From: Citrifermentans bremense R1
Lineage (GTDB): Bacteria; Desulfobacterota; Desulfuromonadia; Geobacterales; Geobacteraceae
Length of the DNA stretch: 64,000 bases
Direction: 5' to 3'
Assembly (NCBI RefSeq): GCF_000426865.1
Contig: NZ_AUGE01000012.1
Span: 1 to 64,000, forward strand
Shown here: positions 43,858-52,738 of the stretch, piece after piece
How positions within the stretch are numbered: position 1 is the stretch's first letter
Layout of the letters: the number at the start of each line of letters is the position of its first letter
Translations under genes and position numbers: made by a program
The notes under the pieces: generated by a model
What the model was told of the DNA's origin: nothing
The model's database searches: none
The model's input: the letters and a program-made list of their open reading frames with translations, nothing else

Positions 43858-44730
43858 CTATTCCGGCTTAGCCAATTCCTTCCGTATCTCCTGCAGTTCC
43901 TTGCGGCGCTCCTCCGAGGTATCCGGATATTCCATCTTCAATTCCTCCAGCAGGTTCAGCAGTACCTGGGCGACGATCAGGCGCGCGTTCTTCTTGTCGT
44001 CCGCAGGGACGATGTACCACGGGGCGTTTTTGCGGCTGGTTGCCTCCAGGCAATCCTGGTACGCCTCCATGTACTGCTTCCAGAGCTTTCGCTCTTCCAC
44101 GTCTGCCTTGTCGAACTTCCAATTCTTCTCCGGGTTGTCGATCCGCTCGATGAAGCGCTTGCGCTGCTCTTCCTTGGAGATGTGCAGGAAGAACTTGACG
44201 ATGCGGGTGCCGTTTCTGTGCAGATGCTCCTCCAGGTTCACGATGGACTCGAAGCGGTCCCGCCATACATGGCCGTTGACCAACTGCCCCGGAAGCCCTT
44301 CCCCCGCCAGGATCTCCGGGTGCACCCGAACTATCAGCACCTCCTCGTAATAGGAGCGGTTGAAGATCCCGATGCGCCCCCGTTCCGGGAGCCGGCGCAC
44401 GCTGCGCCACAGGAAGTCGTGGTCCAGTTCTTCGGCGCTGGGATGCTTGAAGGAGTAGACCTCGCACCCCTGCGGGTTGATCCCCGAAAGCACATGCTTA
44501 ATGACACCATCCTTGCCTGCGGCGTCCATGGCCTGGAAGATCAAGAGCACGGCATAGTTGTTATTGGCATAGAGAAGCCCCTGCAGGGCGCTCAACCTCT
44601 CGATCTGTTCGGTGAGACACTCCTGGTACTGTTCCTTCGAGTGATAAAAAGGGGCCACATCGGTCGGCCGCTTCTTCAGTGACACCTTCTCCTTTGCCTT
44701 AACCTCGAACTGCTCCACGTCTATCTTCAT
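43858..44730 (-). CDS. ppk2: polyphosphate kinase 2 family protein
   Basis: 290 residues. The PPK2 P-loop is in [27 protein letters not shown] (~60-80), and the lid and Arg-rich region in [36 protein letters not shown]. It transfers phosphate between polyphosphate and nucleotides; the single PPK2 domain can make ADP/ATP or GTP, and the exact class is not decided here. The start was set at [10 protein letters not shown], seven bases after AAGGAG. It is a single gene, convergent with DUF1328 and divergent from the respiratory cluster. Confidence 0.92.
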   Translation of the reverse strand: MKIDVEQFEVKAKEKVSLKKRPTDVAPFYHSKEQYQECLTEQIERLSALQGLLYANNNYAVLLIFQAMDAAGKDGVIKHVLSGINPQGCEVYSFKHPSAEELDHDFLWRSVRRLPERGRIGIFNRSYYEEVLIVRVHPEILAGEGLPGQLVNGHVWRDRFESIVNLEEHLHRNGTRIVKFFLHISKEEQRKRFIERIDNPEKNWKFDKADVEERKLWKQYMEAYQDCLEATSRKNAPWYIVPADDKKNARLIVAQVLLNLLEELKMEYPDTSEERRKELQEIRKELAKPE

Positions 44731-44820
44731 AGCTCGCTCCTTTCCACTCATAGAGCTTCAGGCTAGCGCAATTTATGGCTGCGTCAACGCAAGCTGTCTC
44801 GTCTGGTGAGTTTCACGTTC

Positions 44821-44849
44821 TTGACTAACAATCTCTAATCTGATAAATC
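44821..44849 (+). promoter_or_regulatory. candidate promoter of the ACIII-cbb3 cluster
   Basis: TTGACT (44821-44826), 17 bp, TAAATC (44844-44849). A TGATAAATCA palindrome overlaps the -10 box and could be an operator, but it is two bases too short for a normal FNR/CRP half-site spacing. The leader to actB is ~70 bp. Confidence 0.45.
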
Positions 44850-44922
44850 AAATTAACCTTTGCTTAATATCTCTTTTATTGAAGCTGCTGCTATGGATTT
44901 GTTTGAATCACGGGGTTGCACC

Positions 44923-47835
44923 ATGTCAGATATGTCGAGACGGACCTTTTTGTGGGTGACCGGAGGGAGCAGCATCGCGCTGGTCACCGAGCCGCCCCGA
45001 AAGCTGGTCAACAAGCTGGTCAACAAGCTGATCCCCAAGGTGATTCCCCCGGAGAACATCCGTCCGGGTTCCTGGACCGTCTTCGCCACTACCTGCCGCG
45101 AATGCCCGGCCGGATGCGGCATGCACCTCTCCCATCGCGACGGAAGGGTGACCAAGGCGGAGGGGAATCCGGCACATCCGGTGAACCGGGGCGCCCTCTG
45201 CCCGCGGGGGCAGTCGGCGCCGCAGGGGCTCTACGACCCGGACCGCCTCCGGCAGGTCCTTTACCGCAGCGGTGGCGCCTCCCGGCCGAGCAACTGGCAG
45301 GACGCCCTCTCCGCCATCTCCACGCGCCTTATCTCCGGCGGGCGCGCCGTCATCCTTTCCAGCCTCCAGACCGGCGCGCTGGCCGAGGTGATGACCGGCT
45401 TCGCCTCCGCTTTCCGCGGGAAACTCCTCTTCCACGAAGCGTTCAACTACGAACCGATGCGGGCCGCGCACCAAGAGCTCTTCGGCCTGCCGGTGGTGCC
45501 GCACCACGACCTGGAAAATAGCGACTACATCCTGAGCTTCGCCGCCGACTTCCTGGAAACCTGGGTGTCGCCGGTTTCCTACGCGCGCCAGTTCGCCGAC
45601 ATGCACGGCTTCCGGCAGGACGACGCGCAGAACCGCATGGTCTACGTCGGGCCCAGGCTTTCCATGACCGCCTCCAACGCCGACAGCTTCATCCAGGTCC
45701 CTCCCGGGCAGGAACGGCTGGTGGCCGCGACGCTATTGAAGCTCGTCATCGAGCGCGGCTGGCAGAAAAACGACCTCACCCCGTTCAGGGGGGCGCTCGA
45801 CGGCATGCTGAAGGGAGCGGGTCAGGTTCCCGCCATACCCGAGGCGACGCTCTTGCAGGTGGCGCAGTCGTTCGCCAACGCCCGTGCCCCGCTGGCGCTC
45901 GCCGGCCCCTCGGCAGCCAAGGGAGCGGTGGCGTCCGACACGGCCCTCTGCGCAGCGCTTTTAAACTACGCCGTCGGAGCCGTCGGGAAGACCGTGGATT
46001 TTTCCCGCCCGCACGCCTTGAGCCGCACCGCGCGCGAAGCGGAACTTGCCGCCCTGCTCGGGTCGCTCGGGGCCAACGACGTCCTGTTCGTGCACGACAC
46101 CAATCCCGCCTACAGCCGAAACGGAGCGGCCGCGCAACTGCGCCGCGCCGGAACCGTGGTCTACCTGGGAACCATGCCGGATGAGACGGCGCAAATGGCC
46201 GACTGGGTCCTCCCCATCGATTCCCCGCTGGAGTCGTGGGGGGAATATGAACCCGAACCGGGGGTCCGCGGCCTGATGCAACCCGGAATGGGACGCATCC
46301 ACGACACCCGCAGCGCGGGGGATCTCTTCCTCAAGATGGCCGGTCTGGCTCGGCGCCCCCTTTCCCGTAAGGGGAGCGCCGAGCCACCCGCCGACTTCGC
46401 CTCCTGGCTCAAAGCCGGGTGGAGCGCTCCGGGGGGGGAAGCAGCCTGGGCCGGGGCGCTCAGAACGGGGGGAGACTGGAATACCCGCCCGAAGTCCCCG
46501 GCTGCGCCACCCGCGCTGCAGGCAAAGGGCGGGCTCCGCTTCGCGGCGGCGGGGGTGACGCCACTTCCCAAGCCCGCCCAGGCCGAGCTCTGGGTCTGGC
46601 CTTCCATCATGCTCTACGACGGCCGCCTCGCCAACCGCGGCTGGCTCCAGGAAGCGCCCGACCCGGTCTCCTTCGTGGTCTGGGGCAACTGGGTGGACAT
46701 GAACCCCCGCCAGGCCGAAGCACTCGGCATAGAGGAGGGGGAGATGGTCCAGATCTCCACTGCCACCGGCTCCCTGCGCGCCCCCGCCCGGATCACCGAG
46801 GAGGTCGGCCTGCAGACGGTGGCCGTAGGGCTGGGACAGGGGCACACGGCGCTGGGGAAAAACGCCAAGGGGATCGGGGCCAACGCCTTCGTGCTCCTTG
46901 GGGGGGTGAACAGCGGCTCGACCTTCGCCCCCTGCCGCATCGCCAAGGTTCCCGGCGGCGCCGGCGACCGCATGACCGCCACCGCCCCGAGCCGAAACCA
47001 GCTGCATCGCGAGCTGCTGCAGGCGGTGCCGGTGTCGGAGCTGCGCGTCATGAAGCCGGGGGAGGGGGACCGCCTCGACCTTCCCCTCTCCAAGGGGCAC
47101 CGCCCCGAGGAAGACATGTACCCGGCGCACGAGCACAAGAAGCACCGCTGGGGGATGGCGATCGACCTGCAGCGCTGCATCGGCTGCGGGGCCTGCGCCG
47201 TCGCCTGCTACGCCGAGAACAACATCCCGGTGATCGGCAAGGAAATGGTCAGGGGTGGGCGCGAGATGGCCTGGCTCAGGGTCCCCCCCTACCGGATGCC
47301 CGGGGACCGGCTTCGTTACGCCTGGCTCCCCCTGCACTGCCAGCACTGCGACGCCGCCCCCTGCGAACCGGTCTGCCCGGTCTTCGCCGCGGTCCACAAC
47401 GAAGAAGGGCTGAACGCCCAGATCTACAACCGCTGCATCGGCACCCGCTACTGTTCCAACAACTGCCCCTACAAGGTGCGCCGGTTCAACTGGCTCAACG
47501 TTGAATGGCGCAAGCCTCTCGACCTGCAGCTGAACCCGGAGGTCACGGTCAGGACGCGCGGCGTCATGGAGAAATGCACCTTCTGCGTACAGCGCATCCG
47601 CCAGGCGGAGTACCGCGCCTCGCGGGAGAGGCGCCAGCTTCGGGATGGGGAGGTCGTCCCCGCTTGCGCCCAGACCTGCCCCACCGGCGTCTTCACCTTC
47701 GGCGACCTTTTGGACCCCAACTCGCGCGTCTCCAGGCTCGCCGCTACCGAGCCGCGGCGCTACCAGCTGCTGCACGAGCTGCACACCAAACCTGCGGTGA
47801 CTTTCCTGCGCAGGGTGGAGGTGGAGCTTGGCTGA
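44923..47835 (+). CDS. actB: alternative complex III subunit ActB (molybdopterin-like + Fe-S domains)
   Basis: 970 residues. A Tat signal with SRRTFLWVTGG is at the N-terminus. The first ~700 residues are a molybdopterin-oxidoreductase-like domain with a cluster motif C58-x2-C61-x3-C65-x27-C93. From C752 there is a NrfC/PsrB-like ferredoxin domain with four cluster motifs (CIGCGACAVAC; CQHCDAAPCEPVC; CIGTRYCSNNC; CTFC...CAQTC). This one-chain fusion is the ActB type of alternative complex III, in which the first domain carries no Mo cofactor. It overlaps the next gene by 8 bp. A start 21 codons upstream is possible. Confidence 0.92.
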   Translation: MSDMSRRTFLWVTGGSSIALVTEPPRKLVNKLVNKLIPKVIPPENIRPGSWTVFATTCRECPAGCGMHLSHRDGRVTKAEGNPAHPVNRGALCPRGQSAPQGLYDPDRLRQVLYRSGGASRPSNWQDALSAISTRLISGGRAVILSSLQTGALAEVMTGFASAFRGKLLFHEAFNYEPMRAAHQELFGLPVVPHHDLENSDYILSFAADFLETWVSPVSYARQFADMHGFRQDDAQNRMVYVGPRLSMTASNADSFIQVPPGQERLVAATLLKLVIERGWQKNDLTPFRGALDGMLKGAGQVPAIPEATLLQVAQSFANARAPLALAGPSAAKGAVASDTALCAALLNYAVGAVGKTVDFSRPHALSRTAREAELAALLGSLGANDVLFVHDTNPAYSRNGAAAQLRRAGTVVYLGTMPDETAQMADWVLPIDSPLESWGEYEPEPGVRGLMQPGMGRIHDTRSAGDLFLKMAGLARRPLSRKGSAEPPADFASWLKAGWSAPGGEAAWAGALRTGGDWNTRPKSPAAPPALQAKGGLRFAAAGVTPLPKPAQAELWVWPSIMLYDGRLANRGWLQEAPDPVSFVVWGNWVDMNPRQAEALGIEEGEMVQISTATGSLRAPARITEEVGLQTVAVGLGQGHTALGKNAKGIGANAFVLLGGVNSGSTFAPCRIAKVPGGAGDRMTATAPSRNQLHRELLQAVPVSELRVMKPGEGDRLDLPLSKGHRPEEDMYPAHEHKKHRWGMAIDLQRCIGCGACAVACYAENNIPVIGKEMVRGGREMAWLRVPPYRMPGDRLRYAWLPLHCQHCDAAPCEPVCPVFAAVHNEEGLNAQIYNRCIGTRYCSNNCPYKVRRFNWLNVEWRKPLDLQLNPEVTVRTRGVMEKCTFCVQRIRQAEYRASRERRQLRDGEVVPACAQTCPTGVFTFGDLLDPNSRVSRLAATEPRRYQLLHELHTKPAVTFLRRVEVELG

Positions 47836-49702
47836 CTTAGGCTACGGCGAGATAAACGACGATGTCCTGCGCGCGCTGAAGAAGCCGGCGCTCCCCTTCT
47901 TCCTCGTCGCCGCCGCGCTCGCGGGGGTGGTGGGGCTCGCGGCGCTCTCGCTCATGTACCAGACCCAGGCGGGGATGGGGGTGACCGGGCTGAACCGCCC
48001 CGTCGGCTGGGCCGTCTACATCACCAACTTCGTCTTCTGGGTCGGGATCGCCCACTCCGGGACCCTGATCTCCGCCATCCTCTACCTGATGCGCGCCGAC
48101 TGGCGCGACGCCGTCTCGCGCTCCGCCGAGGCGATGACCATCTTCGCGGTCCTGACCGCGGGGCTCTTCCCGCTCATCCACCTGGGGAGGCTTTGGGCCG
48201 CCTACTACATCGTCCCCTACCCCTCGCAGCGCCAGATCTGGCCCAACTTCGTGAGCCCCCTGGTCTGGGACGTCCTTGCCGTCACCACCTACCTCACGGT
48301 GAGCTCCATATTCTGGTTCGTCGGTATGATCCCCGACCTTGCCGCAGCGCGCGACCTGCACCAGGAGCAGCTGGGCCCCAGGCACTGGCGCACCCGGCTC
48401 TACCGCGCGCTGTCGCTGGGCTGGTCAGGCACCGGGAGCCAGTGGCACCATTACGGGCGCTCCTACCTCTTCTTCGCCGCCTTCGCCACGCCGCTCGTGG
48501 TCTCGGTGCACTCGGTCGTTTCCTGGGACTTCGCCATGAGCCTTCTCCCCGGGTGGCACAGCGCCATCTTCCCCCCCTACTTCGTCGCCGGCGCTATCCA
48601 CTCCGGGCTCGCCATGGTGATCACCCTGCTGATCCCGATGCGCAGGTACCTGCGCCTGGAGCGCCTGATCGAGATGCGCCACTTCGAGATGCTGGCGAAG
48701 ACCATCATCCTCACCGCGACCATCGTCGGGTACGCCTACGCCGTCGAGGCCTTCATCGCCTGGTACGGCGAGGACCCCATCGAGTGGCAGAACCACCTCT
48801 GGCGCGCCTTCGGCCCGCCGGCATGGATGTACTGGCTCTGCGTCGTCTGCAACGTCTTCGTCCCCTGGCTCTTCCTCTTCAAGAAGATGCGGACGAGCCT
48901 CGTCCCCCTCTTCGTCATCTCGCTCCTCATCAACCTGGGGATGTGGTTCGAGAGGCTGATGATCATCTACACCTCGCAGGCGCACGACTTCCTCCCGCAC
49001 AACTTCGGCGGCTATGCGCCCACCTGGGTCGAATTGATGATCACCGCCGGCTCCTTCGGCTTCTTCTTCCTCTTCTTCCTGGGCTTCACCAAGACGCTCC
49101 CCACGGTCCCTCTGAGCGAACTGAAGGAGAAGGTGGCCGACGAGGAGATCAAGCCGGTGGGAAGCTGCGACAGCCGGGTGCGGGAGAGGATCGCCACTCA
49201 CAGGCCGAGCATCCTGGCGCTCTTCTCCAATGCCGGGCGCCTGGTGGAAGCGGCGAAGCTCTCCTGCGACGGAGGGTTCCAGGTGATGGAGAGCTTCTCG
49301 CCGGTGAAGATCGAGGCGCTCGACCACGTGCTCAAAAAGCGCAAGAGCCCGGTCCGCCTCTTCACCCTCGCGGGCGCCGTGAGCGGCCTTGTCGGCGGCT
49401 TCTGGCTCGCCGGGGGGACGGCGCTGGTGAACCGGCTCATCGTGGGGGGCAAGCCTCCCCTCTCCTGGGTCCCCTTCTGCGTGGTTGCCTTCGAAGGGAC
49501 CATCCTCCTTGGGTGCCTGGCCAATCTCCTGGGGCTCGCGCTTTTTTCCCGCCTGTTCCGGTTCAAAACCGCCCCCTATTACGACCCCCGCTTCAGCCGC
49601 GACCGCTTCGGGCTCCTGGTGAGCTGCAAGGCAGGCGAGGTGGACCGGTTGAAAGAGCTGCTGGCCCCAGCCCTCCCGGAGGAAATCCATGTCCACAAGT
49701 GA
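47828..49702 (+). CDS. actC: ActC-ActD fusion: NrfD-like quinol-binding membrane subunit plus DUF3341
   Basis: 624 residues. Residues ~1-440 are an ActC/NrfD protein with about ten helices (MGVTGLNRPVGWAVYITNFVFWVGIAHSGTLISAILYL; VLAVTTYLTVSSIFWFVGMIPDLA; HSGLAMVITLLIPMRR), the likely menaquinol site and proton path. Residues ~455-624 are ActD/DUF3341 (PSILALFSNAGRLVEAAKL, two helices, VGGKPPLSWVPFCVVAFEGTILL). These are separate genes in classical act clusters. The start is TTG behind GGTGGAGG, overlapping actB by 8 bp. The start of actF overlaps its end by 14 bp. Confidence 0.9.
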   Translation: MADLGYGEINDDVLRALKKPALPFFLVAAALAGVVGLAALSLMYQTQAGMGVTGLNRPVGWAVYITNFVFWVGIAHSGTLISAILYLMRADWRDAVSRSAEAMTIFAVLTAGLFPLIHLGRLWAAYYIVPYPSQRQIWPNFVSPLVWDVLAVTTYLTVSSIFWFVGMIPDLAAARDLHQEQLGPRHWRTRLYRALSLGWSGTGSQWHHYGRSYLFFAAFATPLVVSVHSVVSWDFAMSLLPGWHSAIFPPYFVAGAIHSGLAMVITLLIPMRRYLRLERLIEMRHFEMLAKTIILTATIVGYAYAVEAFIAWYGEDPIEWQNHLWRAFGPPAWMYWLCVVCNVFVPWLFLFKKMRTSLVPLFVISLLINLGMWFERLMIIYTSQAHDFLPHNFGGYAPTWVELMITAGSFGFFFLFFLGFTKTLPTVPLSELKEKVADEEIKPVGSCDSRVRERIATHRPSILALFSNAGRLVEAAKLSCDGGFQVMESFSPVKIEALDHVLKKRKSPVRLFTLAGAVSGLVGGFWLAGGTALVNRLIVGGKPPLSWVPFCVVAFEGTILLGCLANLLGLALFSRLFRFKTAPYYDPRFSRDRFGLLVSCKAGEVDRLKELLAPALPEEIHVHK

Positions 49703-50765
49703 CCGCGGACATAGCTCGAAGAGCTGGGGCATCGGCTGGGGCGTCGCCGCCGTCGCCGGGATCGCGCTCTGGGCGCTCCTGCTTAGGGGGGAGGACCCCG
49801 CCCGGGCCTGGCGCTCGCTCCTGGTCAACTTCCTCTTCTTCAGCTCGCTTTCCGCCGGGCTCGTGGTCTGGCCGGCGCTGGTAAGGGCCTGCAACGGTAA
49901 GTGGCAGCTGGGAGTGGAGCGGCTTGCCAGCGCCGCCATAGCCTTCGCCCTCCCCTCCCTTCTCGCCCTTCTCCTCCTCTGGGGGGGGAGCGGCGCCTGG
50001 GCGCCTTGGTACCGGGTGAACTTCCACCAGGGGATCTGGCTGAGCAACAGCTTCCTCTTCGCACGCGACCTGGCGGCGCTCCTGTTGTTCTGGGGCTCGG
50101 CCGCCTTCCATCTGGCCCGGCGGCGCAAAGGAAGCGGCAGGCGCTCGGGGGGCATCCTGCTGGTGGTCTACTCCCTGGTTTTCTCCCTCTTAGGCTTCGA
50201 CCTGGTGATGGCGCTCGATCCCCACTTTCGCAGCAACCTGGCCGGAGGCTACTTCTTCATGTCCGGGCTCTACATCGGCATCAGCGCCTGGGCCCTCATC
50301 GCCTGCCTGAAGGGGGGGGCGAAGCCCAAGCAGCTGCACGACCTGGGCAACCTGGTGCTCGCCTTCAGCCTGATGACCACCTACCTCATGTATGCGCATC
50401 TGCTCCCCTTCTGGTACGAGAACCTCCCCCCGGAGATCCGGTTCCTGGTGCCGCGCATGCACAACGAAAACTGGTCCCCGGTGAGCGTCGCACTCCTTTG
50501 CACCGTCTACTTCGGTCCGCTGGTGCTGCTCCTTCCCGCCCGCTTCAAGGAAAACCGCTTCACGCTGGGCGCGGTGGCCCTCCTGGTCGTGGCAGGGATG
50601 TGGCTGGAGCGCTGGTGGCTGGTGGCGCCGACCTTCGACCCGCTGGCGAGGCTCGGCCTGAGCGAGCTCTCGCTCGCCCTCGGGTGCACCGGACTCCTCG
50701 GGCTGGGGATGCTGATCAGTCCGCGCCACCTGCCGCCGGATGCGGCGGACGGGGATAAACCATGA
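49689..50765 (+). CDS. actF: alternative complex III subunit ActF
   Basis: 358 residues with about ten membrane helices. SLLGFDLVMALDPHFRSNLAGGYFFMSGLYIGISAW matches the ActF/ActC-type segment (D-x-x-M-x-L-x-P-x-[WF]). LMTTYLMYAHLLPFWYENLPPE and GMWLERWWLVAPTF are other conserved parts. ActF is the NrfD-like partner that, with ActC, forms the membrane core of ACIII. It overlaps actC-D by 14 bp and actA by 4 bp (ATGA), so translation is coupled. Confidence 0.88.
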   Translation: MSTSDRGHSSKSWGIGWGVAAVAGIALWALLLRGEDPARAWRSLLVNFLFFSSLSAGLVVWPALVRACNGKWQLGVERLASAAIAFALPSLLALLLLWGGSGAWAPWYRVNFHQGIWLSNSFLFARDLAALLLFWGSAAFHLARRRKGSGRRSGGILLVVYSLVFSLLGFDLVMALDPHFRSNLAGGYFFMSGLYIGISAWALIACLKGGAKPKQLHDLGNLVLAFSLMTTYLMYAHLLPFWYENLPPEIRFLVPRMHNENWSPVSVALLCTVYFGPLVLLLPARFKENRFTLGAVALLVVAGMWLERWWLVAPTFDPLARLGLSELSLALGCTGLLGLGMLISPRHLPPDAADGDKP

Positions 50766-51313
50766 GCCCCGCCTCCGAAGACAAGAACATGAAGAAATGG
50801 AAGACGCCCCTTTGGGCGGCGGTGGCCGCGGCTTTCGTGGTGCTCCTCTCCTTTTTCGCGGCCCTCGTCTACCTGGACCAGCTCTACCCGGTCGGGCTGG
50901 GGCCGCGCCAGCCGATCCCCTTCAGCCACCGGGTGCACGCCGGGGTGAAGAGGATCAGCTGCTTCATGTGCCACAGCGAGGCTCACCGCTCGTCGCGCGC
51001 GGGGATACCGCCGCTTCAGACCTGCATCCTCTGCCACTCGCGCATCATCAGGACCTATCCCTACATCGCCAAGCTGCGGGCTCTGGCGGCGTCGAACCAG
51101 CCGGTGATCTGGGCGCGGGTGAACTGGCTCCCCGAGTTCGTCTACTTCGACCACTCGATGCACATCCAGCGCGGCATCGACTGCGGCCACTGCCACGGGG
51201 ACGTCTCCCGTATGGACCGGGTCTCGAAAGCGCGCAAATTCCAGATGGGTTTCTGCATCCAGTGCCACCGCTACAACCGCGCGACGCACGACTGCTTCAC
51301 TTGCCACAGGTAG
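50762..51313 (+). CDS. actA: pentaheme cytochrome c, ActA-type subunit
   Basis: 183 residues: one N-terminal membrane anchor (~17-40), then five CxxCH heme sites at C67-H71, C88-H92, C141-H145, C165-H169 and C178-H182. PIPFSHRVHAGVKRISCFMCHSEAHRSSRAGIPPLQTC and PEFVYFDHSMHIQRGIDCGHCHGDVSRMDRV match the ActA pattern, with extra His ligands. ActA takes electrons from ActB and passes them to the monoheme subunit or the oxidase. In other clusters actA is first; here it is fourth. It overlaps actF by 4 bp. Confidence 0.92.
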   Translation: MSPASEDKNMKKWKTPLWAAVAAAFVVLLSFFAALVYLDQLYPVGLGPRQPIPFSHRVHAGVKRISCFMCHSEAHRSSRAGIPPLQTCILCHSRIIRTYPYIAKLRALAASNQPVIWARVNWLPEFVYFDHSMHIQRGIDCGHCHGDVSRMDRVSKARKFQMGFCIQCHRYNRATHDCFTCHR

Positions 51314-51346
51314 TCCCATCTCGGGAAGAGAGGAGCCAGGCAAAGC

Positions 51347-52738
51347 ATGTTCAAATTCGCCTCCAAACCGCAAAGCGCAGCTCTCGCCTTCATGGTGTCC
51401 GGTTCGGTCTGGTTCGTCGTCGGCGCCGTCTACGGCTTCATGTCCGCCATACACCTGGTCGCCCCCGAGTTCCTGCCGCACGTGGGCGCGCTGGTCTTCG
51501 GGCGCGAGCGGCCGGTCCACGTCAACACCATGCTTTACGGCTTCGTCGGGCCCATGCTGGTGGGGTGCGGCCTGTACTACCTCCCGGCCCTGTTGCGGAC
51601 CCGGCTTTGGTCCGAGCCGCTCGCCTGGGCCGCCTTCTTCTTCTGGAACCTGACCGTCCTGAGCGGCCCCGTGGGGTTCGCCTTCGGGATCACCCAGGGG
51701 CGCGAGTACAACGAGTACGTCTGGCTCGCCGACGTCTCGCTGGTGATCGCCGTGGTCTGCCTCATCGTCAACAGCGCGCTCACCATCGCCAACCGCCAGG
51801 AAGAGCAGATCTACGTCTCGATCTGGTACTTCATGGCCACCTTCCTCTGGACCGCCAGCAACTACCCTCTGGGGAACGTGATGTGGCACCCGGCGACCGG
51901 GGCCATGCCGGGGCTGATCGATTCCATCTTCCTCTGGTTCTGGGGGCACAACCTCCCCGGGCTCCTGATCACCCCGCTCGCCACCGGGGCCGCCTATTTC
52001 GTCATTCCCCGGGTGGCAAGGACGCCGCTCAACTCGCACACCCTGTCGCTATTGGGCTTCTGGCTCTTGATCGCGCTCTACTCGCACATAGGGGGGCACC
52101 ACGTGCTGCAGTCCCCGATCCCCAACTGGCTTAAGACCGTCTCCGTCGTGGACTCCATCGCCATGGTCCTTCCCGTCTCCATCGTCGTCATCAACCTCTG
52201 GATGACGGCCCGCAACTTCGGGCGGCGCATCTGGGGGGACCCGGCGGCCAGGCTCGTCATGGGGGGTGTCGTCTGGTACATCGTCACCTGCATCCAGGGC
52301 CCCTTGCAGTCGCTCCCCTTCCTGCAGCGGGTGACCCACTTCAACAATTGGACCGTAGGGCACGCCCACATTGCCATGCTCGGCTTCGGCGGCTACATAG
52401 CTCTCGGGGCGATGTGGCACATCGTCCCCCTCATCACCGGGCGCGAGCTCTACTCGAAGAAGCTGGTCTCGCTGCAGTTCGGCCTGGTCACCTTCGGCCT
52501 CACCGGGTTTTTCCTGGTGCTGACCGCGGCGGGGCTGGTGCAGGGGACCGCCTGGCACAACGGGGAGACCGTGCTCCGGGTGCTCCCCCAACTGGTCCCC
52601 TTCATGGCGTCGCGCGCAGCCCTCGGGGTCTTCATTTTCACCGCCTCGCTGGTCGGGCTCTACAACCTGCTCATGTCCTTACGCCGCGGCGAGGAGCAAG
52701 AGGGGGCGCAGCTTAAGCGCGCGGAGGATGCGGCATGA
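51347..52738 (+). CDS. ccoN: cbb3-family cytochrome c oxidase catalytic subunit
   Basis: 463 residues, about 12 helices. Metal ligands are present: H58 in RPVHVNTMLYGF (low-spin heme b), the Cu-B His in WFWGHNLPG (~200), two His in LYSHIGGHHVLQ (~250) with the Tyr that can be cross-linked, and the heme ligands in NWTVGHAHIAMLGFGG (~339). It has the catalytic set of a C-type heme-copper oxygen reductase. The next gene starts within its end (4-bp overlap). A GAGGAG site precedes the start. Confidence 0.93.
   Translation: MFKFASKPQSAALAFMVSGSVWFVVGAVYGFMSAIHLVAPEFLPHVGALVFGRERPVHVNTMLYGFVGPMLVGCGLYYLPALLRTRLWSEPLAWAAFFFWNLTVLSGPVGFAFGITQGREYNEYVWLADVSLVIAVVCLIVNSALTIANRQEEQIYVSIWYFMATFLWTASNYPLGNVMWHPATGAMPGLIDSIFLWFWGHNLPGLLITPLATGAAYFVIPRVARTPLNSHTLSLLGFWLLIALYSHIGGHHVLQSPIPNWLKTVSVVDSIAMVLPVSIVVINLWMTARNFGRRIWGDPAARLVMGGVVWYIVTCIQGPLQSLPFLQRVTHFNNWTVGHAHIAMLGFGGYIALGAMWHIVPLITGRELYSKKLVSLQFGLVTFGLTGFFLVLTAAGLVQGTAWHNGETVLRVLPQLVPFMASRAALGVFIFTASLVGLYNLLMSLRRGEEQEGAQLKRAEDAA

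Noticed and set aside
44834-44856. FNR box in front of actB
   Set aside because: TGATAAATCA has two, not four, central bases and so does not fit the FNR/CRP spacing; mentioned only as a palindrome.
44923-47835. ActB as a formate dehydrogenase, nitrate or polysulfide reductase
   Set aside because: The molybdopterin-like and four-cluster domains are in one chain, and actC-D, actF and pentaheme actA follow; this is the ACIII layout and not that of a Mo enzyme with separate subunits.
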